DNA of 64,000 nt, taken from the NCBI RefSeq assembly GCF_902703175.1, contig NZ_CACRYJ010000050.1, positions 46,470 to 110,469 of the forward strand, written 5' to 3'. How positions within the stretch are numbered: position 1 is the stretch's first letter; the number at the start of each line of letters is the position of its first letter. A model generated the notes under the pieces. That model ran no database searches and was not told where the DNA came from. It saw only the letters and a program-made list of their open reading frames with translations. The translations under genes were made by a program, and so were the position numbers. The stretch is from Occultella aeris. Lineage in GTDB: Bacteria; Actinomycetota; Actinomycetes; Actinomycetales; Beutenbergiaceae. Shown piece by piece: positions 28,743 through 37,657 of this stretch.

Positions 28743-29756
28743 ATGCGCCGCCTGTCCGTGACCATGGCCACGGCCCTCGCCCCGCTCGTCTGGGGCACGA
28801 CCTACCTGGTGACGACCCAGTTCCTGCCATCGGATGCGCCACTCTTCGCCGCCCTGATGCGCGCCCTGCCCGCTGGCCTGCTGGCCCTGGCGCTCTCCCG
28901 CACCCTGCCCCGAGGCTCCTGGTGGTGGCGCGCCGCGGTGCTCGGTGTCCTGAACATCGGGGCATTCTTCCCGCTGCTGTTCGTGGCGGCCTATCGACTG
29001 CCCGGTGGCCTCGCCGCCACCCTCGGCGCCGGACAACCGTTGATCGTGGCCGTGCTCGCGGTGGTCCTGCTGGGTCAGGCCTGGTCCGCGTGGCGGCTCG
29101 GCTGGGGCGTCATCGGGGTGCTCGGCGTGGCCCTGGTGGTGCTGCGCGCCGACGCCGTGCCGGACCTGCTCGGAGTCGTGGCCGGACTTGCCGGAGCCGC
29201 CTCCATGGGGCTCGGCGTCACGCTGACGAAGCGGTGGGGTAGGCCGACCGGGGCGCTCGCGTTCGCCGGCTGGCAGCTCACCGCGGGCGGGCTGGCACTG
29301 CTCCCGCTGACGCTGATCGTGGAGGGAGTGCCGACCGGCATCGACGCGACCGCCGTGGCGGGCTACGCCTGGTTGGGACTGGTGGGCGGCCTGCTCGCGT
29401 ACACGCTGTGGTTCACCGGGATCGGGCGGATCCCGGTGACGTCGGCCGCGATGCTCGCGCTGCTCTCCCCGGTCGTTGCCGCAGCGCTCGGTGCACTGGT
29501 CCTGGGGGAGCGATTCGAGCCTGCACAGCTCCTCGGTTTCGCTTTGGCGCTCTGTGCGATCGTTGCCGGGCAGTTGCGGGCCGGCGCCGCCGAGCCACCA
29601 GCGGCGACCGGACCGCAGAACGTCCCGACGGCGGCCCTCCCGGTCGAGCCGTTGGCTGCGGTAGGTGCCCCCGTGCATCCCGGAACTGGACCTGTCAGGC
29701 TTGGTGTCGGTACCGAGCGGCCTGCGGAAGCCGACTCAGGGCAGGCGTGCCGATGA
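28743..29756 (+). CDS. EamA/DMT-family exporter
   Basis: 337 residues with ten predicted membrane helices in two EamA repeats, beginning TMATALAPLVWGTTYLVTTQ and including FAALMRALPAGLLALAL and GAGQPLIVAVLAVVLLGQ. The family exports amino acids, metabolites or drugs. The last 55 residues are hydrophilic, Pro/Ala-rich and outside the family model. It is divergent from the MarR gene and its stop overlaps the next start by ATGA, so exporter and NAD(P)-binding gene formed one operon. The substrate cannot be told from sequence. Confidence 0.87.
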   Translation: MRRLSVTMATALAPLVWGTTYLVTTQFLPSDAPLFAALMRALPAGLLALALSRTLPRGSWWWRAAVLGVLNIGAFFPLLFVAAYRLPGGLAATLGAGQPLIVAVLAVVLLGQAWSAWRLGWGVIGVLGVALVVLRADAVPDLLGVVAGLAGAASMGLGVTLTKRWGRPTGALAFAGWQLTAGGLALLPLTLIVEGVPTGIDATAVAGYAWLGLVGGLLAYTLWFTGIGRIPVTSAAMLALLSPVVAAALGALVLGERFEPAQLLGFALALCAIVAGQLRAGAAEPPAATGPQNVPTAALPVEPLAAVGAPVHPGTGPVRLGVGTERPAEADSGQACR

Positions 29757-30390
29757 GGATCGCCGTCCTCGGTGCCACCGGTGCCGTGGGGTCCAGGGTG
29801 GTGGTGGAGTCGCTGGCACGAGGCCACCGGATCAGAGCGTTCGCGCGCTCACGAGCTCGCCGCGGCGAGCTGCCGTCCGGCCACCGGTGCGCCTGCTGCA
29901 TGTCGCCGACGACGTGGCCCTACGCGCCGCCCTGCGCGGTCAGGATGCGGTGGTGAGCGCGATCCGTCCTCCGACGGGCCAGGAGCAAACGCTCCGCCAC
30001 GCGACCGAGGCGCTGCTCCGCACCGCGAGCGACGGGAGGACCCGGCTGCTGATCGTCGGGGGCGCCGGTCCGCTGGTACCGGGTTGTGCCGGGCGGCTCG
30101 CGATCGACGACGAGCGCCACGTCCCACGGCAGTGGCGCACCATCGCCGCGGCCAGCGTCGCCCCGCTCGCCGCCTGCCGTGACCACGCCGGACCGTGGAC
30201 CCAAGTCGGACCGCCCGCGAACCTCGAACCCGGCGAGCGGACCGGCCGCTACCGTCTGGGTGCGGGCGGCCACCTGGTGGTGGCCCCGGACGGCTCGTCG
30301 AGACTGTCCATGGAGGACCTGGCCGTCGCCGCGCTGGGCGAGCTGGAACGGCCCGGGGTGCGCGGGGGCATCGTCACGATCGGATCCTGA
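29753..30390 (+). pseudogene. NAD(P)-binding (NmrA/SDR-like) gene with frameshift
   Basis: Begins MRIAVLGATGAVGSRVVVES, a Rossmann nucleotide-binding motif of the NmrA-like atypical SDR family, reads to about IRAFAR, then leaves the coding frame. The rest of the family pattern continues in another frame from about 29843-29870: VRLLHVADDVALRAALRGQD, then AVVSAIRPP, LLIVGGAGPL and finally LAVAALGELE. One inserted base would join them. It is either inactivated or a sequencing error. It is coupled to the exporter by an ATGA overlap. Confidence 0.7.
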
Positions 30391-30424
30391 CGCGCCGACC
30401 ACTCGGTCGCGACCGGGTCCGCTC

Positions 30425-31084
30425 TCAGCCGTCCTCGCCCACCTCGGCCCGCTCCGCCTCGGTGTAGCCGTGCGCGGCACGCGCGGCCGGTGCGGCCATG
30501 CCTGCGGCCATGGCGGCGCGCACCCCGGCGACCTTCCTGCTGGTCATGCGCATCGCCGCGTCGACCTTGGTCGAGGAGTAGGTGACCGCCAGGCCCGGGT
30601 CCACGCCCAGCCCGGTACCGACCTCGATCGCGTCCTGATTGGCGCCCATGTACAGGAACTGCCAGCCGTAGCGGTCGGTCTGTTCGCCGATCATCGCCTT
30701 GATCTGGGCGCGGCTGAACTCCTTCGAGGCGTTCTCGAGGCCGTCGGTCATGATGCCGACGATCACGGTGCCCGGACGCTCCGCCTCGGGCAGGGCGGCG
30801 AGCCGGGCGCCGGTGGCGTTGATGAGGCGTCCGATCGCGTCGAGCATGGCGGTGCTTCCACGCGGCACGAGATCGAGGGAGGGCACGTCAGCGATCGGCC
30901 GATCCGCGTAGACCTCCTGGTACTCGTTGTCGAACTGGGCAAGGGAGACCGTGCACCGACCCGGCTCGCCGCGCTGCTCCGCGATGAACGCGTCGAAGCC
31001 CCCGACGGTGTCGGACTTGATCGACTGCATCGAGCCGGAACGGTCGAGCAGGAACGCGATGTGGGTGAAGTTCTGGTCGGTCAT
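30425..31084 (-). CDS. von Willebrand factor A domain protein
   Basis: 219 residues, almost all a single VWA domain. The metal-dependent adhesion site is intact: DRSGSM (DxSxS) at about residue 14, the Thr in GSTAMLDAIGRL and the Asp in GIMTDGLENASKEFS. There is no signal peptide or membrane helix, so it should be cytosolic, unlike adhesive VWA proteins. It follows an HTH-like gene by 88 bases on the same strand, probably as an operon. Intracellular single-domain VWA proteins often partner with regulators or chaperone ATPases, but no MoxR gene is present here; the function is unknown. Confidence 0.85.
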   Translation of the reverse strand: MTDQNFTHIAFLLDRSGSMQSIKSDTVGGFDAFIAEQRGEPGRCTVSLAQFDNEYQEVYADRPIADVPSLDLVPRGSTAMLDAIGRLINATGARLAALPEAERPGTVIVGIMTDGLENASKEFSRAQIKAMIGEQTDRYGWQFLYMGANQDAIEVGTGLGVDPGLAVTYSSTKVDAAMRMTSRKVAGVRAAMAAGMAAPAARAAHGYTEAERAEVGEDG

Positions 31085-31172
31085 GGCGGGTCCCTTCGTC
31101 GGTGGGGGTGGTACCGGTGGCTGGAGCGGGTGGTCGCGGTCGGCGCAGGTGGCGGTGCGGGCCGGGTGCCAC

Positions 31173-31604
31173 TCAGTCGGGGCGGCGTGGTCGGAACCGC
31201 ATCGGCTCGCGCTCGGCCTCGGGAGCGGGGGAGTAGTCGCCGCGCTCCACGTCGTACCGGGCCCGCTCGACGCCACGGGCGGACACCCGCCCGCTCGCGT
31301 CGCGATAGGACGCGAGTGCTGCCGTGCGGCCGAGCCGGGGCGGGACCGCGTTCTCGGAGAGGCCGGCCATCGCGCCGGCCGCACGCAGTGAGGTGCCCTC
31401 CTCGAGGACGGCCATCGCCATCGCCTCGTCGACGGCGTCGGCCAGATGCCCGACGGCGGCGCGCAGGTGGGGCAGTGAACCGGCCGCCGACGAGGGGTCG
31501 CACGCGTCGAGCTCGGCGCGAGCGCGCTCGAGCGCGGTCTGCAGGCGGTTCTCGGTGGACACTGCGGCCTCCGCGTGGTCGTGGCTGGCTGGTGTGGTGA
31601 CCAT
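31173..31604 (-). CDS. small HTH-like protein upstream of the VWA gene
   Basis: 143 residues. It is mostly helical: a region ENRLQTALERARAELDACDP, then AVGHLADAVDEAMAMAVLEE, then a segment that reads like a helix-turn-helix (GTSLRAAGAMAGLSENAVPP). The C-terminus is Arg/Glu/Pro-rich (REPMRFRPRRPD). I do not recognise a named family. Being first in the VWA operon and facing a pair of tandem 13-bp palindromes makes a regulatory role plausible (inference). Confidence 0.6.
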   Translation of the reverse strand: MVTTPASHDHAEAAVSTENRLQTALERARAELDACDPSSAAGSLPHLRAAVGHLADAVDEAMAMAVLEEGTSLRAAGAMAGLSENAVPPRLGRTAALASYRDASGRVSARGVERARYDVERGDYSPAPEAEREPMRFRPRRPD

Positions 31605-31613
31605 TCCAATGTG

Positions 31614-31644
31614 CCGCAGTTACTGCGGATGCGCAACTATTGCG
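31614..31644. promoter_or_regulatory. two tandem 13-bp palindromes, CGCARYTAYTGCG
   Basis: CCGCAG-TTA-CTGCGG (31614-31628) and CGCAA-CTA-TTGCG (31632-31644) share the form CGCARYTAYTGCG. Both are perfect palindromes around a 3-base centre, with centres 17 bases apart. They lie just upstream of the HTH-like gene (start 31604) and 114 bases from the opposing gene at 31758. This looks like a cooperative operator for an unidentified regulator. Confidence 0.6.
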
Positions 31645-31757
31645 ACGCCGTGGCTGGAGCGGCTCCGCGGTTGGGGTGGTGCTGCCACGGCAGAGACGCG
31701 GCGACGCCGGACGGAATTGGTGCTGCCATGGTCACCCCGACCGCCCACAATGGTCCG

Positions 31758-32606
31758 ATGTCCCTTGCACCCACCGTCCCGGACGCCGAGGACTTCCGCG
31801 CCCTCGCGCGTTCCTCGCCGTGGCGCTGGCGCACCGTTCGGTTCACGGCGCAGTGGACCGGGCCGTACTCCGACGGGCCGGTCCGAGCCTGGATCGAGCG
31901 CCCGAACCGGATCCGTGTCGAGACCCTTGACGGCCGGGAACTCCTCGACGAGAGGCAGGTCGTCGGGTCGTCCACCGGTTTCCTGATCGCGTTCGATGCG
32001 GAGGCTCTCGCGCGGGAACCCGAACTCGCCGATCCCGCCTACCGCGCGCGGACCGCCGGCGACCGGTACCGCGAGGAGCAGTCCCGCCGTCTGGCCGAGA
32101 TGGTCATCGACGACGCCGGTCTGGTCCGGCGGCGCACCACCGACCGCGACGACCACGACGCGCCGATGTACCAGAACTACCACTGGGTCGCGATGCTCGA
32201 TCCGCTCGAGCTGGCGGACGGGCAGCACGATCAGGACGATCCCGACGCGCTCGCGGCTCTGGTGGCCGGCGAGGTGGTAGCGGGCACCGCGATCGAGGAG
32301 GTCCGGGCCGTGGAGCACGAGGGTCGCCCCGCCTGGGAGGCCGTACTCCGCACGACTCCTGCCTACGACCCGCGATGCGCCTGCTGCGCGCTGCTGCCCG
32401 GCGAGGTGGCCGATCTCGCCGAGGACCGGCGCTCGCGCGCGGGCGCCTATGCCGACGCGTACCGGGTACGCCTGGACGTCGGGACCGGGATCTGCGTGTT
32501 CACCGAGGAGCTCGGCGGCGAGCACGCCGGTGCCGGGCACCACGTCCGGATCGAGTCGGCCGGTCAGACCTGGGGTCCGGAAGATCCGCCGTGGCGGACC
32601 GGTTGA
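31758..32606 (+). CDS. hypothetical actinobacterial protein
   Basis: 282 residues from ATG 31758, chosen because CACAAT ends 6 bases upstream (leaderless spacing); an in-frame ATG at 31728 is possible. The protein is soluble and acidic, with no signal peptide. Visible features are WIERPNRIRVETLDGRELLD near the start and a Cys cluster RCACCALLP around residue 210 that could bind metal. The rest is alpha/beta without a motif I can name. It ends 7 bases before a flavin-dependent oxidoreductase gene, which may be in the same transcript. Confidence 0.65.
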   Translation: MSLAPTVPDAEDFRALARSSPWRWRTVRFTAQWTGPYSDGPVRAWIERPNRIRVETLDGRELLDERQVVGSSTGFLIAFDAEALAREPELADPAYRARTAGDRYREEQSRRLAEMVIDDAGLVRRRTTDRDDHDAPMYQNYHWVAMLDPLELADGQHDQDDPDALAALVAGEVVAGTAIEEVRAVEHEGRPAWEAVLRTTPAYDPRCACCALLPGEVADLAEDRRSRAGAYADAYRVRLDVGTGICVFTEELGGEHAGAGHHVRIESAGQTWGPEDPPWRTG

Positions 32607-32613
32607 GACGGAC

Positions 32614-33852
32614 GTGACCACCGACCTGACCCACGAGCGGACCCGCATCGGCGGGCCGCAGACGGCGACCGGCCGCCCCTCGACCGAGGCGACGCCGGCA
32701 CACACCGAGCCCACGCCGTCGACCATCGTCGCAGCGGCGTCGACGGCGACAGTGCCGCCCGCCGCCGACGTCGTCGTGATCGGCGCCGGCCAGGCCGGAC
32801 TGTCCGCCGCGTACCACCTGCGCCGGCGCGGCCTCACGCCCGCGACGGCCGCGCCGACCCCGGACGGCGACGGGCCGCCGTCGGGCACGTTCGTGGTGCT
32901 CGACGGCGAGGCGGGGCCCGGCGGCGCCTGGCGGCACCGGTGGCGCACGCTGCGGATGGCCACGGTGAACAAGGTGCACGACCTGCCCGGACGGGAGCTG
33001 CCCGAGGTGGACCCGTGCGCGCCGTCGCGGGAGGTGGTGCCCTCCTACTACGGCGACTACGAGCGCGACTTCGACCTGCCGATCGTGCGGCCGGTGCACG
33101 TGCACCGGGTCACTCGCGTGGACGACGACCCGCGCGGCCGGCTGCTCGTGGCGACCGACCGCGGCGAGGTGTCCGCCCGGGTCGTGATCAACGCGACCGG
33201 GACCTGGACGAAGCCGTTCTGGCCGATCTACCCCGGCCAGGAGACGTTCCGGGGCCGCCAGCTGCACACCGCCGACTACGTGAGCGCCGACGAGTTCGCC
33301 GGCCGGCACGTGATCGTCGTCGGCGGCGGCATCTCGGCGGTGCAGCTGCTGGAGGAGATCTCCCACGTCGCCGCCACCACCTGGGTGACCCGACGGGAGC
33401 CGGTCTGGCGCGACGACGAGTTCGACCCCGACGCCGGGCGAAGGGCCGTCGCGCTCGTCGAGGAGCGGGTCCGAGCGGGCCTGCCGCCGCGTAGCGTGGT
33501 CAGCGTGACCGGTCTGATCTGGACCCCGACACTGCGCGCCGCCGCCGAGCGCGGAGTCATGGACCGCAGGCCGATGTTCACCGAGATCACCCCGACCGGC
33601 GTGCGCTGGGCGGACGGCACCGAGCAGCGTGCCGACGCCATCCTCTGGGCCACCGGGTTTCGCTCCCAGCTGGACCACCTCGCCCCGCTGCGTATGCGCG
33701 GCCGCGGCGGCGGCATCGAGATGGCCGGCACCCAGGTGGTGGCCGAACCGCGCCTGCACCTGGTCGGCTACGGCCCGTCGGCGTCCACGATCGGGGCGAA
33801 CCGGGCCGGGCGCGAGGCGGTCAACGGCGCCCTCGCGTTCCTCGGCGGCTGA
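32614..33852 (+). CDS. FAD/NAD(P)-dependent monooxygenase-like oxidoreductase
   Basis: 412 residues from GTG 32614. After a disordered Thr/Pro-rich lead of about 50 residues comes the FAD fingerprint VVVIGAGQAGLSAAYHLRRR, then GGAWRHRWRTLRMATVNKVH, RVVINATGTWTKPFW and a second, NAD(P)-binding fold HVIVVGGGISAVQLLEEIS. ADAILWATGFRSQLDHLAPL is the late conserved stretch of flavin-containing monooxygenase/thioredoxin reductase-like enzymes. It may oxygenate a small amine, sulfide or ketone; the substrate is unknown. Confidence 0.82.
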   Translation: MTTDLTHERTRIGGPQTATGRPSTEATPAHTEPTPSTIVAAASTATVPPAADVVVIGAGQAGLSAAYHLRRRGLTPATAAPTPDGDGPPSGTFVVLDGEAGPGGAWRHRWRTLRMATVNKVHDLPGRELPEVDPCAPSREVVPSYYGDYERDFDLPIVRPVHVHRVTRVDDDPRGRLLVATDRGEVSARVVINATGTWTKPFWPIYPGQETFRGRQLHTADYVSADEFAGRHVIVVGGGISAVQLLEEISHVAATTWVTRREPVWRDDEFDPDAGRRAVALVEERVRAGLPPRSVVSVTGLIWTPTLRAAAERGVMDRRPMFTEITPTGVRWADGTEQRADAILWATGFRSQLDHLAPLRMRGRGGGIEMAGTQVVAEPRLHLVGYGPSASTIGANRAGREAVNGALAFLGG

Positions 33853-33858
33853 TTCCGC

Positions 33859-35784
33859 TCACCCCTCGGGGATCTCGAGCAGCGCGAACCCGCCGTAGCT
33901 GAACGAGACAGGCTGCCCGTCGACGAGGTGGATGTCGCCGTTGGTGTTCCGGGACCAGAGCATCTCCCCGGTGCCGAGGTCCAGGCCGAAGGAGATGTAG
34001 CCGGTGACGATCGCGACGTCGTCGACGACCACGACGTCCGTGATGGAGTTCATGTTCCGGATCTCCGTGATCCAGCGCGTCGACCCGCCGTCCTCGCTCA
34101 GCAGTACGAGCTCGGACTCGGTGTTGAAGAAGGGGTACTGCGCGGTGCCGGAGAGGTTCGTGGACTGCGGCAGCGAGTACTCGAGGAGGGGGTCGCCGAC
34201 GCCGCCGCGGTCCCAGTCGGTGGCCAGCACGACGCCCGGAGTGCCGGTGTTCACCAGCGCCGGAGCCGGCAGGAACGCGGTCCCCTCGAGACCGATCTGC
34301 TCGGAGTGCCACAGCTCGGTGCCGTCGGCTGCAAAGCGTGTCGTCCCGTCGATCGAATCACACGCGAAGGTGTCCTCGACCACGGCTAGCACGTAGCACT
34401 GGTGCGTGGTCAGCTCGCCGGTCAGCGGGTCGATGTGGAGCGTCACCGTGGAAGCCCACAGCAGCGTGTTCGCCCCCACGTCCCGCCAGATCGGCAGGTA
34501 CGGGACCACCCGGGTCCGACCGGTGGAGTCGTCCTCCCGGAACAGATCCTCGGTGTCCGGCAGGTCGGCCAGGTCCTGGGACCAGGTGACTGTCCCGTCC
34601 GCGACCGAGAGCAGGTTCAGGGTCGTGAACTCCCCAGGGGAGCCCTCGGTGATCACGAGCAGTCCGGCCGGGCTCAGGTGCACGTTCCACGGCTGGTCGA
34701 TGTCCACCGGTTGGGTGGACATGATCGCGCCGTCGGCCATCGAGAACACGGTGATCGCCCACCCGCCGCCGTCGGTGTGGCCCAGGCAGACGAGTCCCTG
34801 GGCGTCCGTGAGACGTTCGGCGCACAGGCCGCCGGGCAGCGGCGCGTCCCATCGGAGGTCTCCGGTCCCGGGGTCGAATGCGACCACGTCCGCGGCCACG
34901 ACGTCGGCATCGTCGGCGAGGCTGACGGTGGCGTCGTTGACGATGGCGGCCCAGGCGTCGTCGCCTGGGATCAGGTAGGGGGCGCGGTACTCGAACCAGT
35001 CGGCGGAGTTCACCGGCAGGAACTCCGATGCCCCGGGCAGGAGCGTGTCGGCGGTCACCTCCCAGCGGGTGTCGAACTGGTCGGCGTCGCCCTCGATGTC
35101 CGGGCGGCTGTCGAAGGCCCCGGACGGGCCCCCGGCGAGCCGGAACGCGATCAGCAGGGCGATCCCGATGACGCCCACGGCCGACGCGATCGCGATGAAG
35201 CGACGCGTCCGGCGCTGGTTCCGCCGGCGCACGGATGGGTGGATGCGATCGGTGCGGGGCGGCATCCGGACCACGACCGGTTCGGTGGCAGGCCGTGTCG
35301 GCGCACCGCCGGCGGGTGGTGCGACGCGAGTCACCTCGATCCGCTTCGGCTCGATCCGGCCCAACGCCACCCGGGTGTCCTCGGCCGGGCCACCGGTCAC
35401 CGTCGAGGGGTCGACGCCGGTGGAGCCTGCCGCGGCCCAGGGCTGTGTGGTCGACGGCGGATCGACCGTGACGGGGTCGGTGGCGGTTTCGGAGGAGTCG
35501 CCGAGCCCGACGTAGGGGTTCGCGGGGGCGTTGTAGCTCGCCGGCTGATAGCCGGACGTCCCGTAGGCGGGTGGCGTGTAGTCCGTGGTCCCGTACGAGG
35601 GCGTGTAGCCAGTGGTGCCGTAGGAGGGTGTGTACCCGGTGCTGCCGGGCGCTTCGTCGGCCCGCGACGCAGTGGCCGGGGGGTCGGCGTCGGTGCCCGG
35701 CGGGGCCTCACCGAAGCGGGCCCCGCCCTGGAACCGTGCGCTGCCGCGGAACTCGTCGTCGCCGTCGTCGGTCGGGTCGGTCAC
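33859..35784 (-). CDS. membrane-anchored PQQ-type beta-propeller protein (copy 1)
   Basis: 641 residues from GTG 35784 with GGAGG five bases upstream. Residues 1-190 are predicted cytoplasmic and disordered, with tandem Tyr/Gly/Thr/Pro repeats (GYTPSYGTT, twice, then DYTPPAYGTS) at about 50-79. One membrane helix follows at about 196-216 after an Arg-rich stretch. The extracellular part holds PQQ-like propeller blades (VVAFDPGTGDLRWDAPLPGG, SFGLDLGTGEMLWSRNTNGD). No PQQ-dehydrogenase catalytic residues are evident. It is a paralog of the gene at 35930 and is linked to it by a tiny coupled ORF. The role is unknown, possibly a signalling or assembly scaffold. Confidence 0.78.
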   Translation of the reverse strand: MTDPTDDGDDEFRGSARFQGGARFGEAPPGTDADPPATASRADEAPGSTGYTPSYGTTGYTPSYGTTDYTPPAYGTSGYQPASYNAPANPYVGLGDSSETATDPVTVDPPSTTQPWAAAGSTGVDPSTVTGGPAEDTRVALGRIEPKRIEVTRVAPPAGGAPTRPATEPVVVRMPPRTDRIHPSVRRRNQRRTRRFIAIASAVGVIGIALLIAFRLAGGPSGAFDSRPDIEGDADQFDTRWEVTADTLLPGASEFLPVNSADWFEYRAPYLIPGDDAWAAIVNDATVSLADDADVVAADVVAFDPGTGDLRWDAPLPGGLCAERLTDAQGLVCLGHTDGGGWAITVFSMADGAIMSTQPVDIDQPWNVHLSPAGLLVITEGSPGEFTTLNLLSVADGTVTWSQDLADLPDTEDLFREDDSTGRTRVVPYLPIWRDVGANTLLWASTVTLHIDPLTGELTTHQCYVLAVVEDTFACDSIDGTTRFAADGTELWHSEQIGLEGTAFLPAPALVNTGTPGVVLATDWDRGGVGDPLLEYSLPQSTNLSGTAQYPFFNTESELVLLSEDGGSTRWITEIRNMNSITDVVVVDDVAIVTGYISFGLDLGTGEMLWSRNTNGDIHLVDGQPVSFSYGGFALLEIPEG

Positions 35785-35933
35785 GAGACCTCCACCGGCG
35801 CGATGCCCCCGGTGACGATCGGGTGGGCGCCGACCGGCGATCCAGCGGTGGGCAGTGGATGCATCACGCTGACATTCTCCCCGTCCGCACCGGTCGCGCC
35901 GACCACCGCGGCGGCCTGGTTCACGGTGCTCAT
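35781..35933 (-). CDS. tiny coupled ORF (50 residues) between two beta-propeller genes
   Basis: ATG 35933 overlaps the stop of the upstream propeller gene (ATGA, 35930-35933), and its TGA overlaps the GTG of the downstream one (GTGA, 35781-35784). A GGAG stretch precedes the start. The peptide begins MSTVNQAAAVVGATGADGEN and ends GGIAPVEVS; it is rich in Ala, Val, Gly and Pro with no membrane helix. Precise coupling on both ends favours a real gene or a translational bridge over a chance ORF. Confidence 0.6.
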   Translation of the reverse strand: MSTVNQAAAVVGATGADGENVSVMHPLPTAGSPVGAHPIVTGGIAPVEVS

Positions 35934-37657
35934 GGCAGCTCCAGCAGGGCGATGCCCTCGAACCCGATCGTGGCGACCCGGTCATCGACCACCTGCCGGT
36001 AGATCCCGGTGTCCACCCGTGCGGTCCACAGTTCGTCGCCGGTGACCGGATCGAACCCGACCTGTTCGAAGCCGTCGAGAACGAGCAGGTCCCCGACCAC
36101 GTAGACGTCACCGATGTAGCCGCCGTCCTCCGGCTCCCAGGTCCAGGCGAGCGTGTCGGCGTCCGGGGCCAGCGCGATCATGGACGCGCCGCCGGCCACG
36201 ACCAGGTACTCCGGGCTGCCGGAGCTGCTGAGCGGGCTGACGCCGGGCACGAAGCCACCCGACGACGGCGCCAGGGTGGCCACGGTGTGGGTGACCGTGC
36301 CGGTGTCCCAGTCGACACCGACGATGGCGTAGTTCGACTCGTCGTAGGCGACCGGCCGGCCCGGCGAGATGTCCGACGGGTGCGTCAGGGTCAGGCCCGG
36401 CAGCGTCCAGACCACCTTGCCGTCGAGGTCGTGCCGGGTGATGCCGGCGTCGGTGACGCAGTAGTAGGCAGACCCGGCGACGGTGGCGCGGCGGCACTCG
36501 TGGGCGAACACGGTTCCGGTGGCGGGGTCGATGATCGCGGCGCCCGGCGTGGACCACAGCATGATCAGACCGCCGTCGAGCTGGCGCCAGCGCGGTCGCT
36601 CCAGGGTCGCCTCGACGTCGTCGGGGTCCGAGTTGCCCAGGTCGCTGGCCAGGAAGTCGCTGAACAGCGACTCGCCGCCGGGGACGTCGGCGAGATCGAC
36701 GCTCCAGGCCGTGGCGCCCTCCCGGGTGAGCAGGCTGATCCGCGCGTGCGGGGCCTGTGGCTCGTTGTCCCCGACCACGATCAGCCCGGCGGCGGTGTGG
36801 TGCACGGTCGCAGCACTGGTCAGGCCGGTCGCCCAGGAGAGCCGGATCTCCCCGGTGGCCGCGTCGATCACGTGCCCCTGCCAGGCGCCGCCGTCGCGGC
36901 TCACGCACATGATGACGCCGTCGAGCTCGGCGTCGCCGCAGAGCACCCCGGGCAGATCGTGCTCCCAGAGCGGCGCCCCGGTGGCCGGATCGAGTCCGAC
37001 GACCGCGAACGGCGCGCTGCCGGCGTCATCGAGGGTCACGATCCACGCGCTCTCGCCACCGATGAACGACGGTCCGGTGAACGCACCGTCGACGCCGATG
37101 CCGAGTTGGGTGTCGGCGCCGACGCCGGGGGAGAGGTCCTGCGGCGTCGCGAGCCAGGTCTCGGTCAGGTGATCGGTGGTCGCCGGAGGGTCGGGCGTGG
37201 GCTCCGAACCGCTCGTCCGGCCGACCGCCACGATGAAGGCGACGATCAGGCCGACGATGAGCACCATGACAGCGCCGACGATCACGGCGGCGACGAGGCA
37301 GCCCGTGCGCCCGGTACCGCGTGCGCTCGGTGGGGCGTAACCGCCCGACTGCAGGTAGGGCGAGCCGTGCGTGTGGGCGGGGTCGATGCCGTACGGGGAT
37401 GGGTTCGCACCGCCGGCGCCGCCGGCCGTGGGTTGATCCCAGGGCGCCGGCCCGCCACCGAACGGGTCGGCGGAGCCGGCAGACGGCGTCGCCCCCGCGC
37501 CACCAGCCCCGGCGCCCGCATACGGATCCGGCGCCGCGGCGCCGTACGGGGACGGCGCGCCCCCGTAGTTCTCGCCGACGCCGTAGCCCGGCTCGGCGCC
37601 CGAGCCCGAGCCGGCGCCCGAGGGGGTCTGCCTGCTCGGATCATTCGTCTCGCTCAC
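35930..37657 (-). CDS. membrane-anchored PQQ-type beta-propeller protein (copy 2)
   Basis: 575 residues from GTG 37657 with AGGGGG upstream. The layout matches copy 1: a Gly/Ala/Pro/Tyr-rich disordered cytoplasmic head (1-115), one membrane helix at about 120-145 (LVAAVIVGAVMVLIVGLIVA), then an extracellular propeller (AVVGLDPATGAPLWEHDLPG, GHVIDAATGEIRLSW, QVGFDPVTGDELWTARVDTG). Four Cys residues in the propeller could form disulfides. It is the first gene of the three-ORF unit and overlaps the 50-residue ORF. The presence of two adjacent paralogs suggests duplication, perhaps heterodimerisation. Confidence 0.78.
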   Translation of the reverse strand: MSETNDPSRQTPSGAGSGSGAEPGYGVGENYGGAPSPYGAAAPDPYAGAGAGGAGATPSAGSADPFGGGPAPWDQPTAGGAGGANPSPYGIDPAHTHGSPYLQSGGYAPPSARGTGRTGCLVAAVIVGAVMVLIVGLIVAFIVAVGRTSGSEPTPDPPATTDHLTETWLATPQDLSPGVGADTQLGIGVDGAFTGPSFIGGESAWIVTLDDAGSAPFAVVGLDPATGAPLWEHDLPGVLCGDAELDGVIMCVSRDGGAWQGHVIDAATGEIRLSWATGLTSAATVHHTAAGLIVVGDNEPQAPHARISLLTREGATAWSVDLADVPGGESLFSDFLASDLGNSDPDDVEATLERPRWRQLDGGLIMLWSTPGAAIIDPATGTVFAHECRRATVAGSAYYCVTDAGITRHDLDGKVVWTLPGLTLTHPSDISPGRPVAYDESNYAIVGVDWDTGTVTHTVATLAPSSGGFVPGVSPLSSSGSPEYLVVAGGASMIALAPDADTLAWTWEPEDGGYIGDVYVVGDLLVLDGFEQVGFDPVTGDELWTARVDTGIYRQVVDDRVATIGFEGIALLELP

